NCBI GenBank assembly: GCA_938036345.1
Contig: CALHPJ010000002.1
Coordinates: 99,007-163,006 of the forward strand
DNA length: 64,000 bases
Reading direction: 5' to 3'
DNA from: an uncultured Thermofilaceae archaeon
GTDB lineage: Archaea > Thermoproteota > Thermoprotei > Thermofilales > Thermofilaceae
Positions 1-7,419 of the stretch are shown piece after piece (the first letter of the stretch is position 1; every line of letters begins with the position of its first letter). A program made the translations under genes and the position numbers. The notes beneath the pieces are model-generated. The model was not told the origin of the DNA, made no database searches, and was given only the letters and a program-made list of their open reading frames with translations.

Positions 1-537
1 ATTTACACGGTCGACATGCACCTGCACCGTGTAACCGACCCCTCCAAGCTGTTCGGCGCGAGGTTCAGGAACTTGACGGGCGTGCACGAGCTCGCAAAGT
101 ATGTTAAGCACCAGCCCGAGCTCAGGGAGAACGCCATCGTGATAGGGCCCGACGAGGAGGCCGAGCAGTGGGCCAGGATAATGGCGGAGGACTTAAGCCT
201 GGATTACGCAGTTTTAGAGAAGAAGAGGTACTCCGCCACGGAGGTCAGGATAGAGGCGCGGGGCGCCGACGTTGAGGGTAAAAAGGCCATAGTAGTTGAT
301 GATATAATATCCACCGGGGGCACAATAGTGGAGGCCGTCAAGGTCCTTAGAGAATTGGGGGCCTCCGGCGTCGCTGTCACGTGCGTCCACCCCATACTCT
401 CCGGGAACGCGTACGCTAAGCTGCAAAAGCTGGACCTGCTAGACTTAGCGGGTACGGACGCCGTGCTGAGCCCGATAAGCCGCATACCAATAGCACCGGC
501 TATCGCTGGGGCCTTGGAAAAAGAGCTTTCTCTTTAG
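1..537 (+). CDS. prs: Ribose-phosphate pyrophosphokinase (PRPP synthase), 3' part
   Basis: The reading frame is open from the first base, so the N-terminal part lies outside the window. The visible 178 residues are the C-terminal phosphoribosyltransferase-fold half of PRPP synthase, which makes 5-phosphoribosyl 1-diphosphate from ribose 5-phosphate and ATP in the cytoplasm for nucleotide, His and Trp synthesis. Seen: the start of the window encodes TVDMHLH, matching the catalytic VDLH block, and VVDDIISTGGTI is the PRPP-binding loop. The C-terminus ends normally with SPISRIPIAPAIAGALEKEL-type sequence. An ATG at base 16 lies inside the conserved core and is not a credible start. It is convergent with the ThuA-like gene, with a T-rich stretch between them. 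Confidence 0.95.
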   Translation: MYTVDMHLHRVTDPSKLFGARFRNLTGVHELAKYVKHQPELRENAIVIGPDEEAEQWARIMAEDLSLDYAVLEKKRYSATEVRIEARGADVEGKKAIVVDDIISTGGTIVEAVKVLRELGASGVAVTCVHPILSGNAYAKLQKLDLLDLAGTDAVLSPISRIPIAPAIAGALEKELSL

Positions 538-557
538 TTTTAATTTTTCTTAATTTA
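536..557. terminator. T/A-rich convergent terminator region
   Basis: A stretch of T runs (TTTTAATTTTTCTT) lies directly after the prs stop and before the end of the convergent ThuA-like gene. Archaeal transcription commonly stops in such T tracts. No stem is needed or seen. Assignment is inference from position and composition. Confidence 0.4.
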
Positions 558-560
558 TTA

Positions 561-1301
561 TTAAAGCTGCTTGTGCCCAAGCTTCTCAAGCGGCTCAACA
601 TTCCCGTAGTAGGGTCTGGGTCCACAAACGGGCGCTGCCCAGCGCACTCCGTTGGCTATGACTTTCCGAACGTTTTCGTTGTAGTACGTGGGATAGGTTT
701 CATGCCCCGGTCGGAAGTAGAAGATTCTTCCTCGCCCACGGTAAAAGCAGCAGCCGCTCCTGAACACCTCGCCCCCCTCAAACCAGCTGATAAACACTAG
801 CTCATCCGGCTGCGGGATGTCGAAGAATTCCCCGTACATTTCCTCATGCTCGAGCTCGAAGTACTCTCCTAAACCTCTAGCAATCGGGTGCCACGGAGCT
901 ACAACCCATACCCGCTCCCTCTCGCCAGCCTCCCTCCACTTCAAGCTGCAGCTGGTGCCCATCAACCTGCGGAAGATCTTCGAGTAGTGCCCGGAGTGGA
1001 GGACGATCAAGCCCATGCCCTCCTCAACTACCCTCCGGTATACTTTTTCAACTACTTTATCCGATACTTTGTCGTGCGCCGCGTGCCCCCACCATATCAG
1101 TACGTCCGTGCGCTCAAGTACCTGGTCTCCCAGGCCGTGCTCCGGCTCTTGGAGAGTAGCGACTCGAACTTCGATGTCGGGCTGTTGGCGAAGGTACTCT
1201 GCTATGGCTTCGTGTATACCCTTAGGGTATATACGCGCGACCTCGGGATTTTCTCTCTCATGTATGTACTCGTTCCAAACCGTAACCCTTACCTTCTGCA
1301 C
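561..1301 (-). CDS. ThuA-like (trehalose utilisation) family protein
   Basis: About 246 residues. The N-terminal [13 protein letters not shown] and the later [18 protein letters not shown] and [18 protein letters not shown] blocks are typical of the ThuA family, which has a class I glutamine amidotransferase-like fold. In bacteria ThuA sits in disaccharide uptake and oxidation loci; the reaction is not settled, so only the family is claimed. The frame stays open far upstream, but the extension is Pro/Arg-rich and unlike ThuA. A TATA-like element centred about 27 nt upstream of the GTG at 1301 supports a leaderless start there; an ATG at 1319 is the alternative. A second, divergent ThuA-like gene lies near the other end of the window. 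Confidence 0.8.
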   Translation of the reverse strand: MQKVRVTVWNEYIHERENPEVARIYPKGIHEAIAEYLRQQPDIEVRVATLQEPEHGLGDQVLERTDVLIWWGHAAHDKVSDKVVEKVYRRVVEEGMGLIVLHSGHYSKIFRRLMGTSCSLKWREAGERERVWVVAPWHPIARGLGEYFELEHEEMYGEFFDIPQPDELVFISWFEGGEVFRSGCCFYRGRGRIFYFRPGHETYPTYYNENVRKVIANGVRWAAPVCGPRPYYGNVEPLEKLGHKQL

Positions 1302-1321
1302 GGAAGCTCTTAGCAGCATCT

Positions 1322-1334
1322 TAGAAAAATTTTC
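1322..1334 (-). promoter_or_regulatory. TATA box of the ThuA-like gene
   Basis: On the minus strand this reads GAAAATTTTTCTA, centred about 27 nt before the GTG at 1301. This is the same spacing seen at many other starts in the window and decides the start against the long upstream open frame. Confidence 0.5.
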
Positions 1335-1399
1335 AGGGGATTGGTGCCAGGTTAACGATACACTTAAAAAGGCTTTTGTGTCAGCGCGGAGTACCGGAG

Positions 1400-1807
1400 A
1401 TGGAAGAAAGGGGTAACACTGAGGGGGGCAGCCGACGGGTTGTGGGCAAGCACGTCTACGGGAATCTCTACGACGTTGATTTAACAGTGGCTGGCGACGA
1501 GGAGAAGCTGAGAGGGGTGGTGAGGGAAGCTGCGGAGCTCGGTAAAATGAGGGTATGGGACCTGAGATCTTGGAGGTTCGGGGGAAGTAAAGGAGGTGTT
1601 TCGGTAATCGCGCTGGTCGTGGAAAGCCACATAGCTGTGCACACATGGATCGAGTACAGCTACGCTACGGTGGACGTATACACCTGCGGCGAGCAGAGCG
1701 ATCCCTTCAAGGCCTTCGAGCACATTCTAAGATCGCTTAAGCCGAAGTTCTTCACGTATAACTACTCCGACCGCTCAAGCATGCCCAAGATCGAAAGAAT
1801 TCCCTAA
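1400..1807 (+). CDS. Pyruvoyl-dependent SpeD family decarboxylase (arginine or S-adenosylmethionine decarboxylase)
   Basis: 135 residues. The self-cleavage site ESH followed by IAVHTWIEY and the block ATVDVYTCG are those of S-adenosylmethionine decarboxylase proenzymes; the Ser of ESH becomes the pyruvoyl group. Crenarchaea also carry a paralogue of this family that decarboxylates arginine to agmatine. The [11 protein letters not shown] start here resembles the arginine-specific branch as I recall it, so agmatine production for polyamine synthesis is my preferred reading, but AdoMet decarboxylase cannot be excluded. A TATA-like CTTAAAAAG at 1363-1371 places the RNA start near 1393, supporting ATG 1400 over the in-frame TTG at 1376. 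The promoter lies back to back with that of the ThuA-like gene. Confidence 0.85.
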   Translation: MEERGNTEGGSRRVVGKHVYGNLYDVDLTVAGDEEKLRGVVREAAELGKMRVWDLRSWRFGGSKGGVSVIALVVESHIAVHTWIEYSYATVDVYTCGEQSDPFKAFEHILRSLKPKFFTYNYSDRSSMPKIERIP

Positions 1808-1811
1808 GGTT

Positions 1812-2873
1812 TTATTCCCGGTACTGGATCTCCGGGGGGCACGAGAAATTAAGGTAACCTCCCGCTACGTTTGCCTCGCCAGCCCACCCCCTGTGCACGA
1901 ACAACCTATATTTAAAGGTCGTAGCTTTCTCGAGCACAATATCCCCCCTCAGCGTCCCCACGAACTGGGATAGACCAAAAACATTAGCCGTCATCAATCC
2001 GTAGTCGCGGGCATGCCAGTAAGTGGGGTGCCGCTGGTTTGATGGGTGGTCGAAAACCGCTATGCCGTAGACTCCGTCTCCGAGAGGGCCGCTGTAGTCG
2101 CACCACACTGCCCTCCTCCCCCACACCTCCTTTTCGTTTACACCACCCCAGCTGTTAGTCAGCCGCCCCCCTCTCTGCACGGTCATGGAGGGGGCGACCC
2201 GTAGCGAAACAATCCCGGCCTCCTTCGTATCCCCCAGCACCACGCTATCCTCGGCTGGGCTGAGCGTGACTACGTAGTCGAGGAGCAGCTCCTTTGAGGG
2301 CAGGTTCCAGAACCTGATCCTCCTCGTCTCGTTAAGGAGCACCCTACCTTCCGCTGTCCAGGAGCACTCAGCTACAATCTCTGCGTAAACGGGACCCGGG
2401 ATTAGCCTCAGGAACCGTAGGTGCTTTATCACCCCCTCGCCCGCCCAGAAGTCGACTCCATTTACATCTCCGTGAGCTGTCCAAAGAGAGTGGTGGTGCG
2501 GATGATCGCGCGGGGAGTCTTCAGTAACGCAGTAACCGGTCCACGTGTTGAGTGGATACACATACGGCATTCTGCCGCCGAGGTACCTGTAGCTCGCGAT
2601 TAACTGTGAGCCCCGTACCACCCTGGCCTCGCTGCCCGTATCCTCGATATTTAGCAAGGGCTCGGGCTCCTCGTCCACGATTTTCAACCTTCTTGTTTCA
2701 CCCTCCCGCATGAAAGGTAGCACGAAGGATAGCCGCCCGTCCGCGACCTGGGCGGGGTAGAGGTTCCCCGATTCATCCTTCACTAAGAGGTACCCGTCGG
2801 GGAGGTTCACCGGAACTTCGCAAGGTACCTCGCGCCTGTCGTGGCTACCCGCATGCACGGTAACTGTAAGCAC
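1812..2873 (-). CDS. DUF6807 (PmoA-like annotated) family protein
   Basis: 353 residues. The centre carries the signature DHPHHHSLWTAHGDVNG followed by VDFW, and the C-terminal half has GIAVFDHPSNQRHPTYWHARDYG-type sequence; both are hallmarks of the family once labelled methane oxygenase PmoA and now DUF6807. The His-rich block suggests metal or sugar binding. Members in other organisms often sit in carbohydrate catabolism loci next to oxidoreductases and TIM-barrel isomerases; no reaction is established, and no link with methane oxidation should be read from the old name. It is the last gene of a minus-strand group with a small ORF and a MATE exporter, overlapping the small ORF by 29 nt. 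Confidence 0.8.
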   Translation of the reverse strand: MLTVTVHAGSHDRREVPCEVPVNLPDGYLLVKDESGNLYPAQVADGRLSFVLPFMREGETRRLKIVDEEPEPLLNIEDTGSEARVVRGSQLIASYRYLGGRMPYVYPLNTWTGYCVTEDSPRDHPHHHSLWTAHGDVNGVDFWAGEGVIKHLRFLRLIPGPVYAEIVAECSWTAEGRVLLNETRRIRFWNLPSKELLLDYVVTLSPAEDSVVLGDTKEAGIVSLRVAPSMTVQRGGRLTNSWGGVNEKEVWGRRAVWCDYSGPLGDGVYGIAVFDHPSNQRHPTYWHARDYGLMTANVFGLSQFVGTLRGDIVLEKATTFKYRLFVHRGWAGEANVAGGYLNFSCPPEIQYRE

Positions 2874-3129
2874 GTCCCCGCTGCAGCTGCGAAAGATAAA
2901 ACGTTAACTGCGTTCCTCGGGAAGGCTCTAGGCCTTTGAGCGCTCCCCAGCGCCCGAACCTGCAGCCCATGCGCACCTCCACGGCCGAGGTCCGCGCCTC
3001 GTTAGTGCACAGCACCCGAATGTCGCTGCCGAACTCGAGCCAGGCCCTCAGCGCTGAGGCGCTCGCCGGGAGCCTATCGGAGCTCGCTCGGGAAACGGAG
3101 TCCTCGGGGCTTGAAACCCTAGCCACCAC
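2845..3129 (-). CDS. Small hypothetical protein between MATE exporter and DUF6807 gene
   Basis: 94 codons starting with tandem GTGs inside the last codons of the MATE gene (11-nt overlap) and ending 29 nt inside the DUF6807 gene. I do not recognise it. The first two thirds use GC-rich third positions like neighbouring genes and show an alternating pattern (SDIRVLCTNEARTSAVEVRM) that could be a beta-rich fold with two Cys. The last third (from about residue 70) looks less gene-like. No membrane segment. The overlap on both sides argues for translation in the operon, but a spacer containing a chance frame is possible. Confidence 0.4.
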   Translation of the reverse strand: MVARVSSPEDSVSRASSDRLPASASALRAWLEFGSDIRVLCTNEARTSAVEVRMGCRFGRWGALKGLEPSRGTQLTFYLSQLQRGRAYSYRACG

Positions 3130-4516
3130 CCAGATTATTGGCGATCACCGGTTTAGCCCAATCCGTTGAAAGCCAGATAGCCATCAGGGAGGCTCCCACT
3201 ACGTTGCTCAGCATGATGCCGGTCCAGACGCCCTGCGACCCCCAGTTCAGGGGGAACGCCAGGACGTAGGATAGTCCAACGCGTACTAGCCACAGCCTGC
3301 CAATATTTATGGCCGTGGCGGCAAACGTGCGCCCTGCCCCCCTAGCGGCTGAGAAGCCCGACATAAAGAAGGCGAAAAAGGGTAGGCCGAGCAGGATGGT
3401 GTCGAGGAACTCCAGGCTCTCGGAGACAACTTCGGGGTTTTGCGAGAAAAAGCTAACGATAGCGGGCTTAACGACGTACAGCGCGCCCGCCCCCAGCGCA
3501 ACTAGCGACGATACGAATAAGGCGCATTTGAACGCCCCTTCCTTAGCCCGCCTCCTTTCGCCTGCGCCGATACACTGCCCCACGATTACGGCTATCGCTC
3601 CCGATAAACCCCAAAGGGCGGCGTCGGCTATGTCCAGCACAAGGAAGCCGATCGCGTACGCCGTTGCAACGTTAACCCCGAACGCATTCACTAATCTGAG
3701 CTGGGTCATGAAGGCTAGGCTGTTCAAGCAGGACATCAGGGCTACGGGCCCCCCGATACGGATGACCAGCTTAACCCACGCCGGGCTGAAATCCCTCGCG
3801 AACCTGGGCATGAGCTCGGGGAGACGCCGTCTGAATACGTGGAGGAGGAGCAGGTTTGAGATTGAGAGACCAATTGTGTCGGTTAGCGCAGACCCCGCCG
3901 GCCCCATCCGGGGAAACGGGCCTAAACCTAGGATGAAGACGGGGTCTAACAGCGAGTTAACGGCTACGGACACCATGCTGATCGTCGAGGGAAGCCTAGT
4001 TTCACCGGCGGAGACGAGGACCGTAGTTAAGGCCATGGAGGAGGATGCCAGCAGAATGTTGAGAGAAGTCAAAGCGGTGTAATCCATAGTGTAGCCGTAG
4101 ATTTCCGGCGGCGTCGACACCACGTACGTGAAAACTAAGGGGCGGGTTACGAAGAACGCTGCAGATATGCACGCTCCGATTACTACCGAGGCCGTCAGGA
4201 TGCGCGAACTCTCTCTCCTCACTTCGCCGTACATGCGGGCACCAATGTACTGGGATACCAGGCTGGTACCCGCAACGTTGAGCGCGTTAATCGCAGCCGA
4301 GTAGAACATTTGGACGGGGAAAACCTGCCTGGGCACGGCTATCGCGTTTTCGCTGAATAAGCTCAACCACAGCGAGTTCATTACGCTGTAGGCGATGTTG
4401 GCCAGCTGCGCGACCATCTGCGGTGTTCCCAACCGTAGCAGAACTACGATGATGTTGCCCGTTAGGATGCGCTCCCTGTAATCATCCAGCCGAGTTTTAC
4501 TCTTCGGGATACTCAT
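3119..4516 (-). CDS. MATE family efflux transporter
   Basis: 465 residues with about twelve hydrophobic segments in two repeats, as in multidrug and toxic compound extrusion proteins. The N-terminal TGNIIVVLLRLGTPQMVAQLANIAYSVMN and the mid-protein NSLLDPVFILGLGP are family-typical. It should export organic compounds across the cell membrane by Na+ or H+ antiport; substrate unknown. A stop codon of a short upstream frame lies 6 nt before its ATG, so it may be the second gene of a transcript beginning near 4684. It overlaps the small ORF downstream by 11 nt. Confidence 0.9.
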   Translation of the reverse strand: MSIPKSKTRLDDYRERILTGNIIVVLLRLGTPQMVAQLANIAYSVMNSLWLSLFSENAIAVPRQVFPVQMFYSAAINALNVAGTSLVSQYIGARMYGEVRRESSRILTASVVIGACISAAFFVTRPLVFTYVVSTPPEIYGYTMDYTALTSLNILLASSSMALTTVLVSAGETRLPSTISMVSVAVNSLLDPVFILGLGPFPRMGPAGSALTDTIGLSISNLLLLHVFRRRLPELMPRFARDFSPAWVKLVIRIGGPVALMSCLNSLAFMTQLRLVNAFGVNVATAYAIGFLVLDIADAALWGLSGAIAVIVGQCIGAGERRRAKEGAFKCALFVSSLVALGAGALYVVKPAIVSFFSQNPEVVSESLEFLDTILLGLPFFAFFMSGFSAARGAGRTFAATAINIGRLWLVRVGLSYVLAFPLNWGSQGVWTGIMLSNVVGASLMAIWLSTDWAKPVIANNLGGG

Positions 4517-4522
4517 CTATGA

Positions 4523-4684
4523 TCACTCCACGCTAAATGACATCCCGCTGGTCGGCACTGCGGGGAACGGCGGTAACAGGTTAAGGTATCCTGGCGCTTG
4601 AAGCTCAGTGTTAGGCGTGAAGCTAGGGAGCACCCGTAGGCTTTCCTCTAGGTTCCTGCTCAGCCTAAGCGAGCTGCAGAGCAC
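4523..4684 (-). CDS. Very small ORF ahead of the MATE gene
   Basis: 53 codons from a GTG at 4684. I do not recognise the product (starts MLCSSLRLSRNLEESLRVL, Pro-rich end). Support is positional: a near-perfect TATA element (CTTATATAG on the minus strand) is centred 26 nt upstream of the GTG, the spacing used by leaderless genes here, and its stop lies only 6 nt before the MATE start. It could be a leader peptide, a remnant of a longer gene, or a chance frame in the 5' leader of the MATE transcript. Confidence 0.35.
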   Translation of the reverse strand: MLCSSLRLSRNLEESLRVLPSFTPNTELQAPGYLNLLPPFPAVPTSGMSFSVE

Positions 4685-4705
4685 GCACAGGCCCCCTCTT
4701 CGAAG

Positions 4706-4714
4706 CTATATAAG
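4706..4714 (-). promoter_or_regulatory. Near-symmetric TATA box upstream of the small ORF/MATE operon
   Basis: The sequence CTATATAAG reads as a good TATA box on both strands. Reading on the minus strand it places initiation at the GTG 4684. Reading on the plus strand it would start RNA near 4736, upstream of the DNA glycosylase gene, which however has its own closer TATA at 4798-4808. Confidence 0.5.
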
Positions 4715-4838
4715 CCTTGCAGGCTTTAAGAAATTGTAACGCTAAAGCGAAACTTAGCTGCGGTTTTTTACCAGCTTGAGGGCGGGAAAACCCCACCTAT
4801 ATATAAACTTGGAGGAGAGCAGCCTCCCGGGGTGGGAC

Positions 4839-5447
4839 TTGCACCGCAAGGGCGAGTTAGCCGAGAACCTGATGAGGTGGTACAAGGAGAACAAGAGAGA
4901 GTTCCCCTGGAGAATCGGCGGGATCCGCAGCGAGTGGGAAGCGCTTGTCACAGCTTTCCTGCTCAGGAAGACAAAGGCGGAGACGGTAGCCAAATATTAC
5001 GGGAAAATGCTCTCGGATCTGAGCACTCCTGAGAGGGCGCTTGAACTCGGAGTCGAGGGTCTATCCGAGCTTCTAAAGCCACTCGGTTTACACAAAACCC
5101 GCGCCAGGCAGCTGTACGAGCTGGCTAAAGCTATTCGGGAAGGGATTGGAGGCAAGCTGCCCGGGGTAGGACCCTACACGCTCTCCCTAGTGAGGTGCCT
5201 GTGCTTCGGCGAACCGGTTCCGGTGGTTGATGCCAATGTGGTCCGTGTAATCAGCAGGGTCTACGGCGTCAAAGATCGAAGGGAGATTGAAAGCATATTG
5301 GCCGAGGAGGTGAGAGCAGCGGGTACCTGTGAGTTGAACTTAGCTTTAATGGACTTCGCCGCCCTGGTGTGCAAGGCCCGCAAGCCCCTGTGCAACGAAT
5401 GCCCGCTCTCCGCTGCCTGCAGCACCTTTAGTCCGCATAGTTTTTAA
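4839..5447 (+). CDS. MIG-like mismatch DNA glycosylase (HhH-GPD, 4Fe-4S)
   Basis: About 202 residues from a TTG at 4839. The protein follows the archaeal thymine/uracil-G mismatch glycosylase MIG closely: REFPWR near the N-terminus, LLRKTKAETV, the helix-hairpin-helix LPGVGPYT with Tyr rather than the Lys of bifunctional endonuclease III, VVDANVVRVI with the catalytic Asp, LALMDFAALVC, and a C-terminal C-x6-C-x2-C-x5-C iron-sulfur motif. It removes T or U paired with G, the products of cytosine deamination at high temperature. The Tyr in place of Lys predicts a monofunctional enzyme. A TATA element at 4798-4808 excludes the in-frame TTG at 4776; ATG 4872 would cut into the domain. Confidence 0.85.
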   Translation: MHRKGELAENLMRWYKENKREFPWRIGGIRSEWEALVTAFLLRKTKAETVAKYYGKMLSDLSTPERALELGVEGLSELLKPLGLHKTRARQLYELAKAIREGIGGKLPGVGPYTLSLVRCLCFGEPVPVVDANVVRVISRVYGVKDRREIESILAEEVRAAGTCELNLALMDFAALVCKARKPLCNECPLSAACSTFSPHSF

Positions 5448-5448
5448 G
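5440..5448 (+). promoter_or_regulatory. TATA box of the secreted Lon-like protease gene
   Basis: GTTTTTAAG overlapping the stop of the preceding glycosylase gene, centred 28 nt before the GTG at 5472. Indicates separate, leaderless transcription of the protease despite the 24-nt gap. Confidence 0.5.
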
Positions 5449-5471
5449 CCGATTATTCGCTCAGAAACCCC

Positions 5472-7367
5472 GTGCGTAGTCCGAGCCCCCTTCCTCTAGC
5501 CTTAGCCGCGATTCTAACCCTAGCGCAGTTGGGCCCGGCTTTCGGCTTACCCCAGCAGCTGCGAGTTATAGGTCACTCTTGGATTTTAGCACCGGCAGTT
5601 ATACGAACCGAAAGCGGGTATGCCGGGACAACAACGAACGTCACCGTTATGGTGACGGAAGGGTGGGGCGACGTTTACGTTTCGACGTACTCGCTTACTC
5701 AGGAGGACTTCCAGGGCGCCGCGACAGCCGCCGCTCGGGTTGTTTGCAGCCTGCTCGGGGTAAACTTCTCTAGTTACAATTTCTACTTCAAAGTCCAAGG
5801 GACAGCAGTCATTGTCGGCGGGCCGAGCGCGGGCGCGGCCATGGCCATAGCCGTGTACTCAGCCATTACAGGAGCCCCGATCAACAAGTCGGTGATGATC
5901 ACCGGGATGATTTCGCCGGATGGCACTATCGGCCCCGTTGGAGGGGTGTACGAAAAAGCTCAGGCCGCTGCCCGAAGCGGCGCCAAGGTGTTCCTTGTAC
6001 CACCGGGGCAGAGCGTGGTTGTAACATACGTCACAGTGGAGAGAAGGGTGGGGCCGTTTCGAGTCTACAGCACTCAGCCCAGGGTTATCAACCTCACGGA
6101 GTACGCGATGAAGGAGTGGGGGCTTGCCGTGAGGGAGGTTTCCACAATCGTAGATGTGATAAGGGCTTTCTTTAACGTGGAAATCCCCCAGCCCAGCCCT
6201 GGGGCAATCGCAGTCAGCGGTAGAGTCCTTGAAAAAGTAGCCGAGGTTAGAGAGAGGATGCTCTCGAAAGCCGAGGGGGAGCTGGCTAGCGCCTCCGCGC
6301 TAGTCAACTCCTCCCAGCTAAGCCGGCTGGCTCGGGCGTTGCTGGGCCGGCGGCTCTCTGACGCTAGGGATTACCTGGCCAGGGCTAAAGCGCTGCGAGG
6401 GGTCGAAGCCATTCAATTGCTGACGTACAGCATCTCGATTTCCCGCTGGGTTTCCCTACTGGCTAGCTACTACTCGGGCGACGAGCTGAGCCGGTACGTG
6501 TCAGACTACATCGATAGGTTGAACGCGTTCCTCACGTCCCTCGGGGAGAGGAGCCCCCGCAACTTCCAAGAGCTTAACTACCTGGTGATAGCAACCGACT
6601 TAGCTGTCCGCTCAGCGCGCCTCTACAACGAGTCCACCCGCCTTTGGTCCGGTGACCCGGAGGCGGCGCTGCAAAACCTAGCTTACTCCTCGGCTTTCCT
6701 AGAGGAGGCTGAGGCGTGGGCCGAAAACTTGGGTAGGGGGCCGCCTTTCCCCGCCCACCAGGCAGCGCAGACTTACCTTTCAGTTGCGAGGTCGACGTGG
6801 CCCTACGCGTACGCGGTGATAAGCTCGTCGGGCGGGAGCACAACCCTCGTCGAGCTAGCCGGCAGCTACTATAGCTTCGCAGTTTCATCTTACTCATCTG
6901 GGCGCAGCCTGCTGGCGGCGGTTGCAGCGGCAAAAAGCGTCGCGATAGCGGAGGCAGCGCTTTTGTCGCTGCAGTCATCGGCTACCGGCAGCGACGTTTA
7001 CCTTAGGATTTCTCGGGAGCAGGCGGTGGCGGCGGTGTCCCAGGCGCGCGACCTCTTAGCCGGCATCTACTTTCTCAACTTTAGCTCCCTGGTAACGCCG
7101 CAGGACGCTCTACCAATGTATAAGCAAGCTACTCACTTAAGCACCTTAACTTTAGAGCTCGCCAAGTCGCTAGGTTTCGAAAGCCCGGCTGCGGAGCACG
7201 GGGGGGTCCGGGAGAACCCGCAGCCACCTCAGCCGAGTGGAACGCAAGAAAAGAGGGGGGAGGATTTGGTGAGCAGGATCCTCGGTTTCCTCGAGAAAGT
7301 TGCCGACGCGATTATGGGCTTTCTCAAGCGGCTTGCAGACGTGCTCATCGGCGGTAGGCGCGCTTAA
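5472..7367 (+). CDS. Secreted Lon-type (S16) serine protease-like protein
   Basis: 631 residues. Residues 1-25 form a signal peptide ending near AFG. Residues about 28-230 are a stand-alone Lon proteolytic domain: the nucleophile Ser119 lies in GGPSAGAAMA and the partner Lys162 in GGVYEKAQAA, giving the Ser-Lys dyad; no AAA+ ATPase domain is present. The rest (about 250-560) is Ala/Leu/Ser-rich and helical, with several Tyr-rich stretches, and the last 35 residues form an amphipathic helix that could hold it at the membrane. This architecture is known in archaea as an ATP-independent, extracytoplasmic Lon homologue of unknown substrate; surface protein quality control or processing is inference. 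The GTG start is set by the TATA box 28 nt upstream. Confidence 0.85.
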   Translation: MRSPSPLPLALAAILTLAQLGPAFGLPQQLRVIGHSWILAPAVIRTESGYAGTTTNVTVMVTEGWGDVYVSTYSLTQEDFQGAATAAARVVCSLLGVNFSSYNFYFKVQGTAVIVGGPSAGAAMAIAVYSAITGAPINKSVMITGMISPDGTIGPVGGVYEKAQAAARSGAKVFLVPPGQSVVVTYVTVERRVGPFRVYSTQPRVINLTEYAMKEWGLAVREVSTIVDVIRAFFNVEIPQPSPGAIAVSGRVLEKVAEVRERMLSKAEGELASASALVNSSQLSRLARALLGRRLSDARDYLARAKALRGVEAIQLLTYSISISRWVSLLASYYSGDELSRYVSDYIDRLNAFLTSLGERSPRNFQELNYLVIATDLAVRSARLYNESTRLWSGDPEAALQNLAYSSAFLEEAEAWAENLGRGPPFPAHQAAQTYLSVARSTWPYAYAVISSSGGSTTLVELAGSYYSFAVSSYSSGRSLLAAVAAAKSVAIAEAALLSLQSSATGSDVYLRISREQAVAAVSQARDLLAGIYFLNFSSLVTPQDALPMYKQATHLSTLTLELAKSLGFESPAAEHGGVRENPQPPQPSGTQEKRGEDLVSRILGFLEKVADAIMGFLKRLADVLIGGRRA

Positions 7368-7419
7368 GCAGTTGGATTTTCGAGGTCACGTTTTTAAGAT
7401 CACGTTCCCCCGCATGCGC

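Noticed and set aside
1302..1646. N-terminal extension of the ThuA-like gene to 361 residues
   Set aside because: The extension is Pro/Arg-rich, runs antisense through the SpeD-family gene and its promoter, and a TATA box supports the start at 1301.
3309..4082. 257-codon open frame on the plus strand
   Set aside because: Antisense to the MATE transporter gene, low-complexity Ser/Ala/Arg composition, no recognisable domain.
7300..7419. Extension of the MFS gene into the protease gene
   Set aside because: The region codes for the protease C-terminus in another frame and contains the TATA box for the transporter gene.
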